Of a stretch of DNA of 63,037 bases, positions 47,679-57,158 are shown piece by piece. The notes under the pieces were generated by a model, which saw only the letters and a program-made list of their open reading frames with translations, did not search any database and was not told where the DNA came from. How positions within the stretch are numbered: position 1 is the first letter of the stretch; each line of letters begins with the position of its first letter. Source of the DNA: an uncultured Pelagibacteraceae bacterium (GTDB taxonomy: Bacteria; Pseudomonadota; Alphaproteobacteria; Pelagibacterales; Pelagibacteraceae). The stretch spans positions 1 through 63,037 of the forward strand of contig CACJKF010000003.1 in NCBI GenBank assembly GCA_902593905.1, in the 5' to 3' direction. The position numbers and the translations under genes were made by a program.

Positions 47679-48832
47679 TTAAAATATTCAACTAATATAT
47701 CGGCGTATATTTTTGTAAGTTTTTTTAAGTCTGATAAAGAGACACATTCATCGACCCTGTGCATAGTTTTATTTACCAATCCAAATTCAAGACAAGGAGA
47801 AATTTTTTTGATAAATCTTGCATCTGATGTACCCCCAGTAGTGGATAATTTGGGATTTATTTTTGTTATTCTCTTAATGATTTTTTTTACCATAAATACA
47901 GTTTTATCCGGTTTCGTTAAAAAGGCATCTCCGTTTGCCATATAATTAATACTATAATTACATTTATTTTTTTTACTTATTTTTTTCACAATTGAATTCA
48001 CTTTTTTTTTCAAAGTCCTAGAGTTGTGTAAATTATTATACCTTATATTAAATTGAGCTCTTGCCCTGGCTGGAATAACATTATGAGCATTGTTATCTAC
48101 GTTTATCGATGTAAACTCTAAATTAGATGGTTGAAAATTCTTATTACCTTTATCAAGTTTATTTTCTTTAAGCTTTTTGCAAATTGCAACTAAAGTATTT
48201 ATAGGATTATTTGATAGATGAGGATACGCTATGTGACCTTGAATACCAGTGATTTCAATTTTTCCTGAAAGACTTCCTCTCCTTCCAATTTTTATCATTT
48301 CTCCAAGTTTATTTGGATTTGTTGGCTCTCCCACAATACAAAAATCTATTTTTTCTCTTCTTTTTCTTAAATAATCTACAACTTTTTTTGTTCCATTTAT
48401 TGCATATCCTTCTTCATCACCCGTAATTAAAAAACTAATTGACCCATTAAATTTTCGATTTTTCTGTATAAATTTACTTACAGCGGCTACAAAACATGCT
48501 ATGGAACTTTTCATATCATTAGCACCTCTTCCTATTAAATAATTTTTTTTCACTAATGGCTTAAAAGGATTGATAGTCCAGTCTTTTACATTTCCAGGAG
48601 GCACTACATCGGTATGGCCAGCATAACAAAGGTTAGGCCCCTTTTTACCTATTCGAGCATAAAGATTTTTTATTGGTTTGCTTTTTTTGTCTTTGAACTC
48701 AAGAATTTTACAATTAAAACCCAATTTTCGTAATTTTTTACTTAAAAATTTAATTGCTCCTGCATCTTTGGGGGTAACACTTGGAAACCTTATTAAATCT
48801 TTAGATAATTGTAATTCGTTAATGATAGTCAT
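47675..48832 (-). CDS. dapE: Succinyl-diaminopimelate desuccinylase
   Basis: An M20 metallopeptidase-family enzyme that releases LL-diaminopimelate for lysine and peptidoglycan. YAGHTDVVPPG and GANDMKSSIACFV hold zinc ligands, ITGDEEGYAINGT the catalytic Glu, and STTGGTSDARF the late loop. 385 residues, complete. It follows dapD with a one-base overlap, the usual alphaproteobacterial order. Confidence 0.95.
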   Translation of the reverse strand: MTIINELQLSKDLIRFPSVTPKDAGAIKFLSKKLRKLGFNCKILEFKDKKSKPIKNLYARIGKKGPNLCYAGHTDVVPPGNVKDWTINPFKPLVKKNYLIGRGANDMKSSIACFVAAVSKFIQKNRKFNGSISFLITGDEEGYAINGTKKVVDYLRKRREKIDFCIVGEPTNPNKLGEMIKIGRRGSLSGKIEITGIQGHIAYPHLSNNPINTLVAICKKLKENKLDKGNKNFQPSNLEFTSINVDNNAHNVIPARARAQFNIRYNNLHNSRTLKKKVNSIVKKISKKNKCNYSINYMANGDAFLTKPDKTVFMVKKIIKRITKINPKLSTTGGTSDARFIKKISPCLEFGLVNKTMHRVDECVSLSDLKKLTKIYADILVEYFK

Positions 48833-49659
48833 TAGTCTCTAAGTAAATCATTAATAGAAGTTTTGCTTCTAGTTTTCTCATCAACTTTTTTAACTATAAC
48901 CGCACAATACAGTGAAGGACCATTTGAATTTGATTTGTTAGGTAAGCTACCAGGAACCACAACCGAATATGCAGGTACTTTTCCGTAATATATTTCTCCA
49001 CTATTCCTATCTATTATTTTGGTAGACGCTCCAATGTAAACTCCCATTGAAAGTACAGCACCTTCTTCTATCAAAACACCTTCGGCAATTTCAGATCGAG
49101 CACCAATAAAACAATTATCCTCAATTATTACTGGACCAGCTTGAAGGGGTTCTAAAACTCCCCCGATGCCCGCACCTCCCGAAATATGACAATTTTTTCC
49201 AACTTGGGCACAAGAGCCAACTGATGCCCAAGTATCAATCATTGTACCTTCATCAACGTAAGCTCCAAGGTTTACAAAGCTTGGCATTAAAACTACATTT
49301 TTAGCAATATATGCTCCTTTTCTGACAACCCCATTAGGTACATGACGGTACCCAGCTTTTTTCCAATCTTTCTCTTTCCACTTGACTGTCTTTCCTGGCA
49401 CTTTGTCATACCAAGTAGTATAGGGACCTTTCATCATTTCCATTTTATTTATTCTAAAGCTTAACAAAATAGCCTTTTTAATCCATTGATTAACAATCCA
49501 ATTCCCATTTTGTTTGTTTGCCACTCTAATTTTTCCACCATCAAGTAAATTAATAGTTTCATTAATAGCTTTTATTAACTTTTTATCTGATTTTGGACCT
49601 ACTTTTTCTTTTTTTTCAAAACTTTCATTTATAATTTTTTCTAGCTTATCGTAACTCAT
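48832..49659 (-). CDS. dapD: Tetrahydrodipicolinate N-succinyltransferase
   Basis: A trimeric left-handed beta-helix acyltransferase of lysine/DAP synthesis. The N-terminal helical domain (residues 1-100) is followed by hexapeptide repeats with [20 protein letters not shown] and [13 protein letters not shown]. 275 residues. Its start overlaps the HAD gene end by 14 bases and it shares one base with dapE. Confidence 0.96.
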   Translation of the reverse strand: MSYDKLEKIINESFEKKEKVGPKSDKKLIKAINETINLLDGGKIRVANKQNGNWIVNQWIKKAILLSFRINKMEMMKGPYTTWYDKVPGKTVKWKEKDWKKAGYRHVPNGVVRKGAYIAKNVVLMPSFVNLGAYVDEGTMIDTWASVGSCAQVGKNCHISGGAGIGGVLEPLQAGPVIIEDNCFIGARSEIAEGVLIEEGAVLSMGVYIGASTKIIDRNSGEIYYGKVPAYSVVVPGSLPNKSNSNGPSLYCAVIVKKVDEKTRSKTSINDLLRD

Positions 49660-50311
49660 TAATCTCCTTTAAAAATTTAGCCAAGCTGTCAGTTTTATAA
49701 TTGATAAATTCTGAGTCAGAATATTTTGCTGCCCAAGGTTCATCATTTTTAATCCAAACAGTTTTCATTCCTAATTCGTACGCTGGTTTTAAATTTCTTG
49801 CAATATCTTCAAAGAATATACAATATTGTGGCTCAATTTTGTAATTTTCTACTAATTTTTTATAAGGTTCTTTTGAAGGCTTTGGAATGAACTCGCAATC
49901 TCGTATATCAAAAATTCCATCAAAAAGCTTATCTATTCCTATTCGTTTCGTAACATTGAGGGCGTGCGCTCGAGAGCCATTTGTGAAAATTATTTTTTTT
50001 CCATCCAATTTTTTAATTTCGCCCTCTAAATCTTTGTCTTTATTTAAAAAACTTAGATCTACGTCATGAACAAACTCCAAAAATTCATCAGCATCTATTT
50101 TGTGGTGTTTTATCATCCCATTTAAAGTTGTATTATATTCCTGAAAATAATTCTTTTGAATTTTTCTAGCTTCTTCAATGCCGACATTAAGTTTTTCCGA
50201 GATAAATTTTGACATTTTTTTATCTACCTGATCAAAAACTTTGGTTGCGCCATCATAAAGCGTATTATCCAAGTCAAATAACCAAAATTTAATTTCCTTT
50301 AAATCTTTCAT
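49646..50311 (-). CDS. HAD-family phosphatase, pyrimidine 5'-nucleotidase-like
   Basis: A cytoplasmic HAD hydrolase of the SDT1/Ssm1 pyrimidine 5'-nucleotidase group. [10 protein letters not shown] is motif I with the nucleophile Asp, [12 protein letters not shown] motif II, and [17 protein letters not shown] the motif IV region. 221 aa. It overlaps argB by four bases and dapD by 14, the place where this family usually sits in alphaproteobacteria. Confidence 0.9.
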   Translation of the reverse strand: MKDLKEIKFWLFDLDNTLYDGATKVFDQVDKKMSKFISEKLNVGIEEARKIQKNYFQEYNTTLNGMIKHHKIDADEFLEFVHDVDLSFLNKDKDLEGEIKKLDGKKIIFTNGSRAHALNVTKRIGIDKLFDGIFDIRDCEFIPKPSKEPYKKLVENYKIEPQYCIFFEDIARNLKPAYELGMKTVWIKNDEPWAAKYSDSEFINYKTDSLAKFLKEINELR

Positions 50312-51177
50312 TCTCTAATCAATGTTCCAGACCCTGTATCTGAAAAAATTTCGTGTAAAATCGAATGGGGTTTTCTCCCATCTAGAATTACCACTCCTCT
50401 TACTCCATTTTGTACCGCATCTACACAGTTTTCTATTTTTGGAATCATACCTCCTTGCACAACTTTCCATTTAATGAGATTTTCAAGATCGAAAGGTTTA
50501 ATTTCTGATATTAATTTTTTTTGATCATCATAAACACCTTCAACATTTGTCATTAATATAAGTCTTCTAGACTTAAGTTTTTTTGCAATAGCACTAGCTG
50601 CAGTGTCTCCATTTATATTATATGTTTGTTTATTCTTTCCCAAACCTAAAGGTGCTATGATTGGAATTTTATTTTCGTTTAATGCATTATGAATTAGACT
50701 ATCATTTATTTTTTTTGGTATTCCAACAAATCCAAGTTCCTCTCTCTCAGGCTCAACTTCTATAATATTATCAGTCTTAGTATGAAACATAGTTGCTTGA
50801 GAACCTAATTTTTTAAGAGAATTAGCTATGTCCTTGTTAAAATCAATTAAAACTTCCTCTACAGTATCAATTATGTTTTTATCAGTAACTCTCAAGCCAT
50901 TAATAAATTTTGATACGATTTTTTTCTTATCTAATTCTCTTTTAATTCTCGGACCACCACCATGAACCACAACTACAGATAAACCTAATCTATTAAGAAC
51001 ATTTATATCAGATATAAAATTATTAAAGACATTTCTATCTATTAGAACATTGCCACCATATTTAATTACAATTTTTTCATTCTCATATTTTTTAATATAT
51101 TTTTGAACAATGTTAATGTCTGGGGCTTTATCAGGCCAAAATTCTTTTATCTCGTCTAGAGAAATATCTTTTGACAT
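50308..51177 (-). CDS. argB: Acetylglutamate kinase
   Basis: Phosphorylates N-acetylglutamate in arginine synthesis. VIKYGGNVLID and VVVVHGGGPRIKREL are the substrate and phosphate sites, LMTNVEGVYDD and VVQGGMIPKIENCVDAVQNG the later kinase motifs. 289 residues, typical of the arginine-sensitive alphaproteobacterial form, which has an extra N-terminal helix. It begins directly after the yidC stop; engB, usually between them, is missing. Confidence 0.95.
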   Translation of the reverse strand: MSKDISLDEIKEFWPDKAPDINIVQKYIKKYENEKIVIKYGGNVLIDRNVFNNFISDINVLNRLGLSVVVVHGGGPRIKRELDKKKIVSKFINGLRVTDKNIIDTVEEVLIDFNKDIANSLKKLGSQATMFHTKTDNIIEVEPEREELGFVGIPKKINDSLIHNALNENKIPIIAPLGLGKNKQTYNINGDTAASAIAKKLKSRRLILMTNVEGVYDDQKKLISEIKPFDLENLIKWKVVQGGMIPKIENCVDAVQNGVRGVVILDGRKPHSILHEIFSDTGSGTLIRE

Positions 51178-52860
51178 TTAATTTGTTTTCACAGTCGTTT
51201 TTTTAACAATCACATACTGTTGAGCAATTGTGAGAATATTATTTATTGTCCAGTAAACAACTAAACCAGAGGGGAAAGAAGCAAGTATGATCGTTAAAAA
51301 TAATGGGAAGAAAGCAAATATTTTTGCTTGTATAGGATCAGCAGGAGCAGGGTTTAATTTTTGTTGAATCCACATAGAGGCTCCCATTAATATGGGCCAA
51401 ATGCCTATAATCATAAACCCTGGAGGGTCCCATGGAATTAGACCAAATAAATTGAATAAAGAAGTCGGGTCTTGTGCTGATAAGTCTTTGATCCAACCAA
51501 AAAATGGCTGATGCCTCATTTCTAAAGAAATAAAAAGCATCTTATAAATTGCAAAAAAGAACGGAATTTGAATTAAAACTGGTAAGCAACCTGATGCAGG
51601 ATTTATTTTCTCTTTTCTATATAAAGCCATCATCTCTTGTTGTAATTTAACTTTATCATCTTTGTGTAGTTCTTTAAGTCTCATCATCTCCGGTTGAACT
51701 GCTTTCATTTTCGCCATTGACCTGAATGAGAAGTTAGCCAGTGGGAAGAAAATAAGTCTTATAGCAATAGTTAATAACACTATAGCTGTTCCAAAATTTC
51801 CTGAAATTTTAAATAAATAATCTATAACGAAAAATAAAGGTTTTGTGAAAAAGTAGAACCATCCCCAGTCTATAACTAAATCAAATTTATTTATATTTTG
51901 GTCTGCAGCATATCCATCAATTGTTTCAACCTCTTTAGCGGCAATAAATAATCTGAGTTTATTTGTTCCAGTTGATGATTTACTAATATTTACCGGTTCA
52001 TTTATAATATAATTCGCTTTAAATCCATTTTCGTAAAGGAATGTAGATTTAAAATTTTTACCTTGTTCAGGGACAAAAGCAGTCATCCAATATTTATCTG
52101 TTATTCCAAGCCAGCCTTCATTTGAATCTCTTACTATTTTTTTTTCTTCAACATCGTCATAGTCGTCTTCTTTTAATTCATCATCAAATACACCGATAAA
52201 CCCTTCATGTTGAATATAAAAATTTTGAATATCATCGGGAATTTTATTCCTTGTCATTTGTGCATAGGGATATAGATCGATAGAGGAATTGGAATTATTT
52301 TTTACTTGCTGTGATATTTTAAATAAATACTTGTCATCTAACTCAATTCTTTTTTCAAAAATAACACCCTCTTTATTATTCCATTGCAAAGTAACTGGAG
52401 ATGTGTTGCTTAATATATTATTACCTTTAACTTTCCATTCAGACTCCTTTGTTGGAACTTTAATTTTATTTCCAATACTTGTCCAACCAGTCTCTATATA
52501 AAAACCGTTTTCAGTGTCAGATGGATTTAAAAAAATGATATTTTTTCCATCTTCGACTTTTTGTTTATGTTTTTTAAAAGATATATCATCAATTAAAGCA
52601 CCCTTTAAATTTATAGAACCTACTACACTGTTATTTTCAATTTTAATTCTTTTACTTGAATTGATGGACTCTTCTCTAGTAATTTTTTTTATTATCTGTG
52701 GCTGATTAATAGTTGGCGCAATAGAGCTTTGCTCATTCTTTTGTTCTACTTTTTGATTTATTTGTTGTTCAGAATTTTTCTTTGGAGTTTCAAAAAAAGC
52801 ACCCCAGAAAAGCAAAACAGACATCGAAAGAGCGATTGCCACAAAAACATTCCTGTCCAT
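51178..52860 (-). CDS. yidC: Membrane protein insertase YidC
   Basis: Inserts and folds inner-membrane proteins, alone or with SecYEG. The first helix (residues 3-22) is followed by a periplasmic beta domain (about 60-330) and a C-terminal five-helix core: GTAIVLLTIAIRLIFFPLANFSFRSMAKMKAVQPEM is abbreviated to its landmarks, IRLIFFPLA with the conserved Arg, then the coiled loop and GCLPVLIQIPFFFAIYKML. 560 residues, normal for a Gram-negative. It shares one base with yidD. Confidence 0.96.
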   Translation of the reverse strand: MDRNVFVAIALSMSVLLFWGAFFETPKKNSEQQINQKVEQKNEQSSIAPTINQPQIIKKITREESINSSKRIKIENNSVVGSINLKGALIDDISFKKHKQKVEDGKNIIFLNPSDTENGFYIETGWTSIGNKIKVPTKESEWKVKGNNILSNTSPVTLQWNNKEGVIFEKRIELDDKYLFKISQQVKNNSNSSIDLYPYAQMTRNKIPDDIQNFYIQHEGFIGVFDDELKEDDYDDVEEKKIVRDSNEGWLGITDKYWMTAFVPEQGKNFKSTFLYENGFKANYIINEPVNISKSSTGTNKLRLFIAAKEVETIDGYAADQNINKFDLVIDWGWFYFFTKPLFFVIDYLFKISGNFGTAIVLLTIAIRLIFFPLANFSFRSMAKMKAVQPEMMRLKELHKDDKVKLQQEMMALYRKEKINPASGCLPVLIQIPFFFAIYKMLFISLEMRHQPFFGWIKDLSAQDPTSLFNLFGLIPWDPPGFMIIGIWPILMGASMWIQQKLNPAPADPIQAKIFAFFPLFLTIILASFPSGLVVYWTINNILTIAQQYVIVKKTTVKTN

Positions 52861-53105
52861 TATTGCTCCTTTTTATCTTTTGGAATTTGCACGAAATCTA
52901 AGCCATGACTACCACCCAATTTCTTAAATGGATGACATTTAAAAATTCTTTTTAGTCCTAATTTAATTCCTTCAATTAGACCCAGAGTTTTAAGCGCTTC
53001 AATAAAATACTCAGAACAAGTTGGCAAGAATCTACATCTATTTCCTAATAATGGTGAAATTAAATATTGGTATATTTTAATTATATAAATTAGAATTTTT
53101 ATCAT
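52860..53105 (-). CDS. yidD: Membrane protein insertion efficiency factor YidD
   Basis: A small membrane-associated helper of protein insertion. [20 protein letters not shown] is diagnostic, followed by [11 protein letters not shown] and KCHPF near the C-terminus with conserved cysteines. 81 aa. It lies one base after rnpA and overlaps yidC by one base, in the conserved rpmH-rnpA-yidD-yidC order. Confidence 0.95.
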   Translation of the reverse strand: MIKILIYIIKIYQYLISPLLGNRCRFLPTCSEYFIEALKTLGLIEGIKLGLKRIFKCHPFKKLGGSHGLDFVQIPKDKKEQ

Positions 53106-53106
53106 T

Positions 53107-53457
53107 TCATTTTTTTAATTTACTAAAACTTTTCTCTATTAATGGCAAAAGCACATTTTGTTTTTGAGTATAAGCATTAGACTTACCGAAAACTATATAT
53201 GTGTAATCTCTATTAATTGCACCCCTTTTTTTTAATAATTTTTGAACAATTGCTTTTAATTTTCTTCTAATTTTGTTTCTTTTAACAGCATTTCCAATTT
53301 TTTTTTTCATCACAAAACTAATTAATAAATTATTTTTATGCTTAGGCTTGAAAAAATTCTTTGCTGCAAAAATAGAGAAATATTCTGTATGAAATTTTTT
53401 TTCCTTAAGGGCTTTTCTGAACTGGTTGCTTTTTTTTAAACTTTCAAGCTTAACCAT
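53107..53457 (-). CDS. rnpA: Ribonuclease P protein component
   Basis: The protein subunit of RNase P, which matures tRNA 5' ends. The basic motif [17 protein letters not shown] is the RNKxKR helix that contacts RNA, and the N-terminal [13 protein letters not shown] segment binds the pre-tRNA leader. 116 residues. It sits six bases after rpmH. The RNA subunit gene is not in this window. Confidence 0.95.
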   Translation of the reverse strand: MVKLESLKKSNQFRKALKEKKFHTEYFSIFAAKNFFKPKHKNNLLISFVMKKKIGNAVKRNKIRRKLKAIVQKLLKKRGAINRDYTYIVFGKSNAYTQKQNVLLPLIEKSFSKLKK

Positions 53458-53463
53458 CTAAAT

Positions 53464-53598
53464 TTAAGTTGATAGAGTTTTTCTTCCCTTGGCTCTTCTG
53501 CGAGCTATAAGTTGTCTACCGGTTTTCGTAGACATTCTAGCTCTAAAACCATGTCTTCTTTTTCTTACTAAATTGCTAGGCTGATATGTTCTTTTCAT
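53464..53598 (-). CDS. rpmH: 50S ribosomal protein L34
   Basis: A 44-residue ribosomal protein, read from ATG at 53598 to TAA at 53464. [18 protein letters not shown] and [20 protein letters not shown] are the L34 signature and the whole family length is present. It leads the minus-strand run rpmH-rnpA-yidD-yidC and is divergent from the VTT gene across 50 bases. Confidence 0.97.
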   Translation of the reverse strand: MKRTYQPSNLVRKRRHGFRARMSTKTGRQLIARRRAKGRKTLST

Positions 53599-53648
53599 AA
53601 ATATTAAAAGGTATATATTTTAATTGTAGTCTATTGTACAGGTAAATT

Positions 53649-54371
53649 ATGAGCAATTATTTGAAAATTTTTTTAGGTGTTTCTTACTTGCTAATATTAT
53701 TTGTTTTTCTTTATTTTATTTTCACAGTCATTGAAATAAATAGGTTGGATGATTTTTCTTATTATAAAGAAGTTCAGTCAGATTTAGATGGCTATATTAG
53801 TGAAAATTTAATGATAAATTTATTTTATTTTTTTATTTTCGCTATCATTTGGGTTGCTCTTCTAGGGTTTGGATCGCCTATTTTGATTATTTCGGGAGTA
53901 TTATTTGGACAATGGATTGGGACAATAATTTCAGTAATTTCTATTTCATTAGGGGCATTAGCGCTTTATTCAATTGGTAGCTTTTTTTTTAGCGATTTAG
54001 TTAGGAGTGTTTTAGAAAAAAAATTTGAAAAATATATTAAATTGTTCCAAAAAAACGAATTTTATTATTTTTTTATTTATAGATTTGTTGGAGGTCTCGG
54101 AGTTCCCTTTGGTCTACAAAATTTGCTTCCAATTTTATTTGGGATGAAAAAAATAAATTATTTTCTATCAAGTTTTTTTGGATTTATTCCAGCGATGTTT
54201 ATCATGAATACGATAGGTGCTGGATTAAATTTATATGTGGAACAGGCTCAAAATTTTAATATAATTGATTTTATATTTACACCAGAAATATATTTACCAA
54301 TATCAATGTTTGCGATTTTAATGATTTTATCTTTGTTAATTAAAAATAAATTTTTCAATGAAGCAAATTAA
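53649..54371 (+). CDS. VTT-domain (TVP38/TMEM64, DedA-like) membrane protein
   Basis: An inner-membrane protein of the SNARE-associated/VTT superfamily, some of whose members move phospholipid or undecaprenyl phosphate across the membrane. GFGSPILIISGVLFGQWIGTI and FFIYRFVGGLGVPFGLQNLLPILFG are the two re-entrant signatures, with an Arg in the second. 240 aa and about six helices. It overlaps the DUF255 gene by 14 bases. Confidence 0.85.
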   Translation: MSNYLKIFLGVSYLLILFVFLYFIFTVIEINRLDDFSYYKEVQSDLDGYISENLMINLFYFFIFAIIWVALLGFGSPILIISGVLFGQWIGTIISVISISLGALALYSIGSFFFSDLVRSVLEKKFEKYIKLFQKNEFYYFFIYRFVGGLGVPFGLQNLLPILFGMKKINYFLSSFFGFIPAMFIMNTIGAGLNLYVEQAQNFNIIDFIFTPEIYLPISMFAILMILSLLIKNKFFNEAN

Positions 54372-56088
54372 TAGAAATATTTTAGATAATGACTTGAGTC
54401 CCTATCTAAAGCAACACAAAAATAATCCTGTTTATTGGCAGACTTGGTCAAATGAGACTTTAGAGTTTGCCAAATTAAATTCAAAACCAATTTTATTAAG
54501 CATTGGATATGCTAGTTGTCATTGGTGTCATGTTATGGCTCATGAAAGTTTTGAAGATAACGAAACTGCAAAAATTATGAATGAGTCCTTTGTTAATATT
54601 AAAGTTGATAGAGAGGAAAGGCCAGATTTAGATTTTATTTTTCAAAGTTCTTTTCAATTATTTAATCAAGCTGGAGGAGGCTGGCCTTTGACTATGTTTT
54701 TAGATGAGAACGGCGTACCATTTATGGGAGGAACTTATTTTCCAAAAGAGTCAAAGCACGGATTGCCATCTTTTAAAGAAGTTCTTCATAAAGTTTCAGA
54801 AGCGTATAATAGTCAAAGAAATAATATAATTAATCAAAAAGACTTAATAATAAAAAATTTAGATTTAAAAAAAAATTCAGTTTTAAATCAAGATCTTGAA
54901 CCTATTTTAGATACATCTCTTAGTCATTTGGACACCTCAAAAGGCGGTTATAAAGGTGCGCCTAAGTTTCCAACATTCAATTTATATGAAACTTTGCTTT
55001 ATTTTTATAATAAATCAAAAGATAGAAAATATTTGCAACCAGTTGATTTAATTATAAAGCAACTTTGCTCTAAAGGAATTTATGACCATGTTGAAGGTGG
55101 TATTGCCCGATATACGGTTGATGAAAACTGGTTAGTGCCACATTTTGAGAAAATGCTTTATGATAATACACAATTCGTTTTATTGTTATCAAAATATTGT
55201 AAAATCAAACCTGATAATTATTATAAAGCCAAACTAGAGCAAACTATTGAGTTTTTAAAAAAAAACTTTTTGAATAAAGAAGGATTTTTAGGATCTGCTT
55301 ACGATGCCGACAGCGACGGAGAAGAAGGTAAATATTATATTTTTTCATATGATGAGATAAAAGAGATTGAAAATATTGAAAAATTTTTTGAAATAAAACC
55401 TGAGGGCAATTGGAATGGTAAAATTATATTAGTTGAGAAACAAAAACCAGCTAATGAGATTTTAAAAAAACTTCTTGATCTCAGATCAAAAAGAAATAAA
55501 CCTTTTTTTGATGATAAAACTCAATTAGATTTAAACTGTTTATGGGTTAGTGCACTTGTTGAAGCAAACCAAGTTTTACCAAATAAAGGATACCTGAAAT
55601 ATGCAGAAAATTTTTTTTCTATGATTGAAAAAAAATATATTAAAAATAAAATTTATCATAGCTACTCAACTGAAATTGTTTTTATTGAGGATTATGCTTT
55701 TTTAATTAACGCACTAAATGATTTGTCAGATAAAACAATGAATTTTAAATATAAAGACTTAGCAAAAAAATTAATTAAAGAAGCTATAAGTAAATTTTAT
55801 TTAAAGGAAAAAAATATTTTTCAAAAAAACCCAAGAGATAATAATGATGTTTTCTTTAGACCTATCGACATTAGTGATAACACTATACCAAACGGAAATG
55901 CTATAATGTTAATAAATTTTATAAGGCTAGGCATGATGGAGGAAGCAAAAAAGCTATCAATTAGTCTAAATGGATATTTAAATATTTATAAAAACCATAT
56001 GATGACATCATTAAGGGCAATAGATTTTTTTAACAATATTCAGGACGGAAAAAACTGTAATGAGCAAGGTTGTAAATTAGATGTTTAA
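54358..56088 (+). CDS. Thioredoxin-fold protein with DUF255 domain (YyaL/SPATA20-like)
   Basis: An N-terminal thioredoxin-like domain has SIGYASCHWCHVMAHESF with the CxxC pair C54/C57, then VDREERPDLD and GGGWPLTMFL, all highly conserved in this family; an (alpha/alpha)6-barrel follows (GGIARYTVDENWLVPHFEKMLYDN, SAYDADSDGEEGKYY). 576 aa is shorter than the common 650-700, the loss being near the C-terminus. Function is poorly known in bacteria. It overlaps genes on both sides (14 and eight bases). Confidence 0.92.
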   Translation: MKQINRNILDNDLSPYLKQHKNNPVYWQTWSNETLEFAKLNSKPILLSIGYASCHWCHVMAHESFEDNETAKIMNESFVNIKVDREERPDLDFIFQSSFQLFNQAGGGWPLTMFLDENGVPFMGGTYFPKESKHGLPSFKEVLHKVSEAYNSQRNNIINQKDLIIKNLDLKKNSVLNQDLEPILDTSLSHLDTSKGGYKGAPKFPTFNLYETLLYFYNKSKDRKYLQPVDLIIKQLCSKGIYDHVEGGIARYTVDENWLVPHFEKMLYDNTQFVLLLSKYCKIKPDNYYKAKLEQTIEFLKKNFLNKEGFLGSAYDADSDGEEGKYYIFSYDEIKEIENIEKFFEIKPEGNWNGKIILVEKQKPANEILKKLLDLRSKRNKPFFDDKTQLDLNCLWVSALVEANQVLPNKGYLKYAENFFSMIEKKYIKNKIYHSYSTEIVFIEDYAFLINALNDLSDKTMNFKYKDLAKKLIKEAISKFYLKEKNIFQKNPRDNNDVFFRPIDISDNTIPNGNAIMLINFIRLGMMEEAKKLSISLNGYLNIYKNHMMTSLRAIDFFNNIQDGKNCNEQGCKLDV

Positions 56089-56269
56089 AAAAATTAATTG
56101 GGTAGTTTGGTTAGCTCTTGTTATTTTGTGGAATTATGGATTTCCACAAGCATCTCCTTTTCAAGACGTTGCAGTTGCCGTATTTTTGTCGATTTTGTTT
56201 ATAATTATTCAGTTGCTTCAATCAAGATACTTGAAAAAAAGCAGTCCAAGAAGTAAGTTCGTTAAATAA
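56081..56269 (+). CDS. Small two-helix membrane protein
   Basis: Not recognised. 62 aa with two hydrophobic segments (VVWLALVILWNYGF and VAVAVFLSILFIIIQLL) and a basic tail. It overlaps the DUF255 gene by eight bases, so it is translated with it. Its coherent topology and tight coupling support a real gene. Confidence 0.65.
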   Translation: MFKKINWVVWLALVILWNYGFPQASPFQDVAVAVFLSILFIIIQLLQSRYLKKSSPRSKFVK

Positions 56270-56270
56270 T

Positions 56271-56277
56271 GAAGGAG
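56271..56277 (+). promoter_or_regulatory. Strong Shine-Dalgarno site
   Basis: GAAGGAG, eight bases before ATG 56286. Most genes here have no clear ribosome site or rely on overlap coupling, so this one stands out and fixes the start of the next ORF. Confidence 0.6.
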
Positions 56278-56285
56278 CGCTTGTT

Positions 56286-56480
56286 ATGGGAATTCACTAT
56301 GATTATAAATCAACACGTGGCGATAAAGCTATGAAAAAAGAGGCTAAAAGAAAAGCGCGTATTGAACAAAGAAGAGCAAAACGATCAAGCACAAATCCAA
56401 AAGAGTCAGAGCAAGAAACAATGCATGACATAAATAAACCCATCACTCTTGAGGATTTAACAAACCCAGATAAAAATTAA
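56286..56480 (+). CDS. Small charged protein of unknown function (64 aa)
   Basis: Not recognised. It is hydrophilic, with a Lys/Arg-rich middle (KKEAKRKARIEQRRAKR) and an acidic end (PITLEDLTNPDKN). The start is supported by a strong ribosome site. It lacks membrane or catalytic features and may bind nucleic acid or a protein; that is inference. It lies between the two-helix protein (16-base gap) and a 41-aa basic ORF. Confidence 0.7.
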   Translation: MGIHYDYKSTRGDKAMKKEAKRKARIEQRRAKRSSTNPKESEQETMHDINKPITLEDLTNPDKN

Positions 56481-56487
56481 AATTATA

Positions 56488-56613
56488 ATGAAATCTTTTG
56501 AAAAAAAAGATTCATTATTAAAAAAACGTGAGGCTGCGTTGAAAAAAAATTTAAAAAGAAGAAAGAAAAATAAATTATTACTTACAAAAAAAAATGCCAG
56601 TACTTTCAGATAA
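56488..56613 (+). CDS. Very small basic protein (41 aa) upstream of dcd
   Basis: ATG 56488 to TAA 56611-56613. The product is a Lys/Arg-rich helix ([20 protein letters not shown], then [12 protein letters not shown]) and overlaps the dcd start (56594) by 20 bases. It follows the 64-aa gene by seven bases. Poly-A-rich DNA makes Lys-rich frames by chance, but the start placement and the filling of the gap argue for a gene. Confidence 0.5.
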   Translation: MKSFEKKDSLLKKREAALKKNLKRRKKNKLLLTKKNASTFR

Positions 56614-57148
56614 ATGGATCAAAAACACTGCTAAAACAAAAGGTATGATCAAACCATTTGTTAGCAAACAAGTTAGGAAAGGTAAAATTTCATTCGGTCT
56701 ATCTTCCTATGGTTACGACGCCAGAGTTTCAAACGAATTTAAAATATTTACAAATGTAAACTCTGGTGTTGTCGATCCGAAAGTTTTCAAAAAAGAGAGT
56801 TTTGTCACAAAAAAAGGAAAGGAATGTATTATACCGCCTAATTCTTTTGCACTAGCCAGAACGATTGAGTACTTTAAGATACCCGAAAATGTTTTAGTAA
56901 TATGTCTTGGTAAATCAACATATGCCAGATGTGGTATTATTGTTAATGTAACACCTTTAGAACCTGGCTGGGAAGGTCATGTAACTTTAGAGTTTTCTAA
57001 TACTACTCCTCTTCCTGCAAAAATTTATGCCAACGAGGGAGTTGCTCAATTTATTTTCATTAAGGGGAATGAAAAGCCTGAAGTCACTTATGCCTCTAGA
57101 AAAGGCAAATATATGAAACAAAAAGGTGTGACACTTCCTAAGGTTTAA
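56594..57148 (+). CDS. dcd: dCTP deaminase
   Basis: Deaminates dCTP to dUTP for thymidylate synthesis. [35 protein letters not shown] is cut to its key parts: GKSTYARCG (substrate site) and [14 protein letters not shown] (with the catalytic Glu). The N-terminal [15 protein letters not shown] is also family-typical. 184 residues, complete. It is followed ten bases later by murA. Confidence 0.95.
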   Translation: MPVLSDKWIKNTAKTKGMIKPFVSKQVRKGKISFGLSSYGYDARVSNEFKIFTNVNSGVVDPKVFKKESFVTKKGKECIIPPNSFALARTIEYFKIPENVLVICLGKSTYARCGIIVNVTPLEPGWEGHVTLEFSNTTPLPAKIYANEGVAQFIFIKGNEKPEVTYASRKGKYMKQKGVTLPKV

Positions 57149-57158
57149 AACTTTTTTA

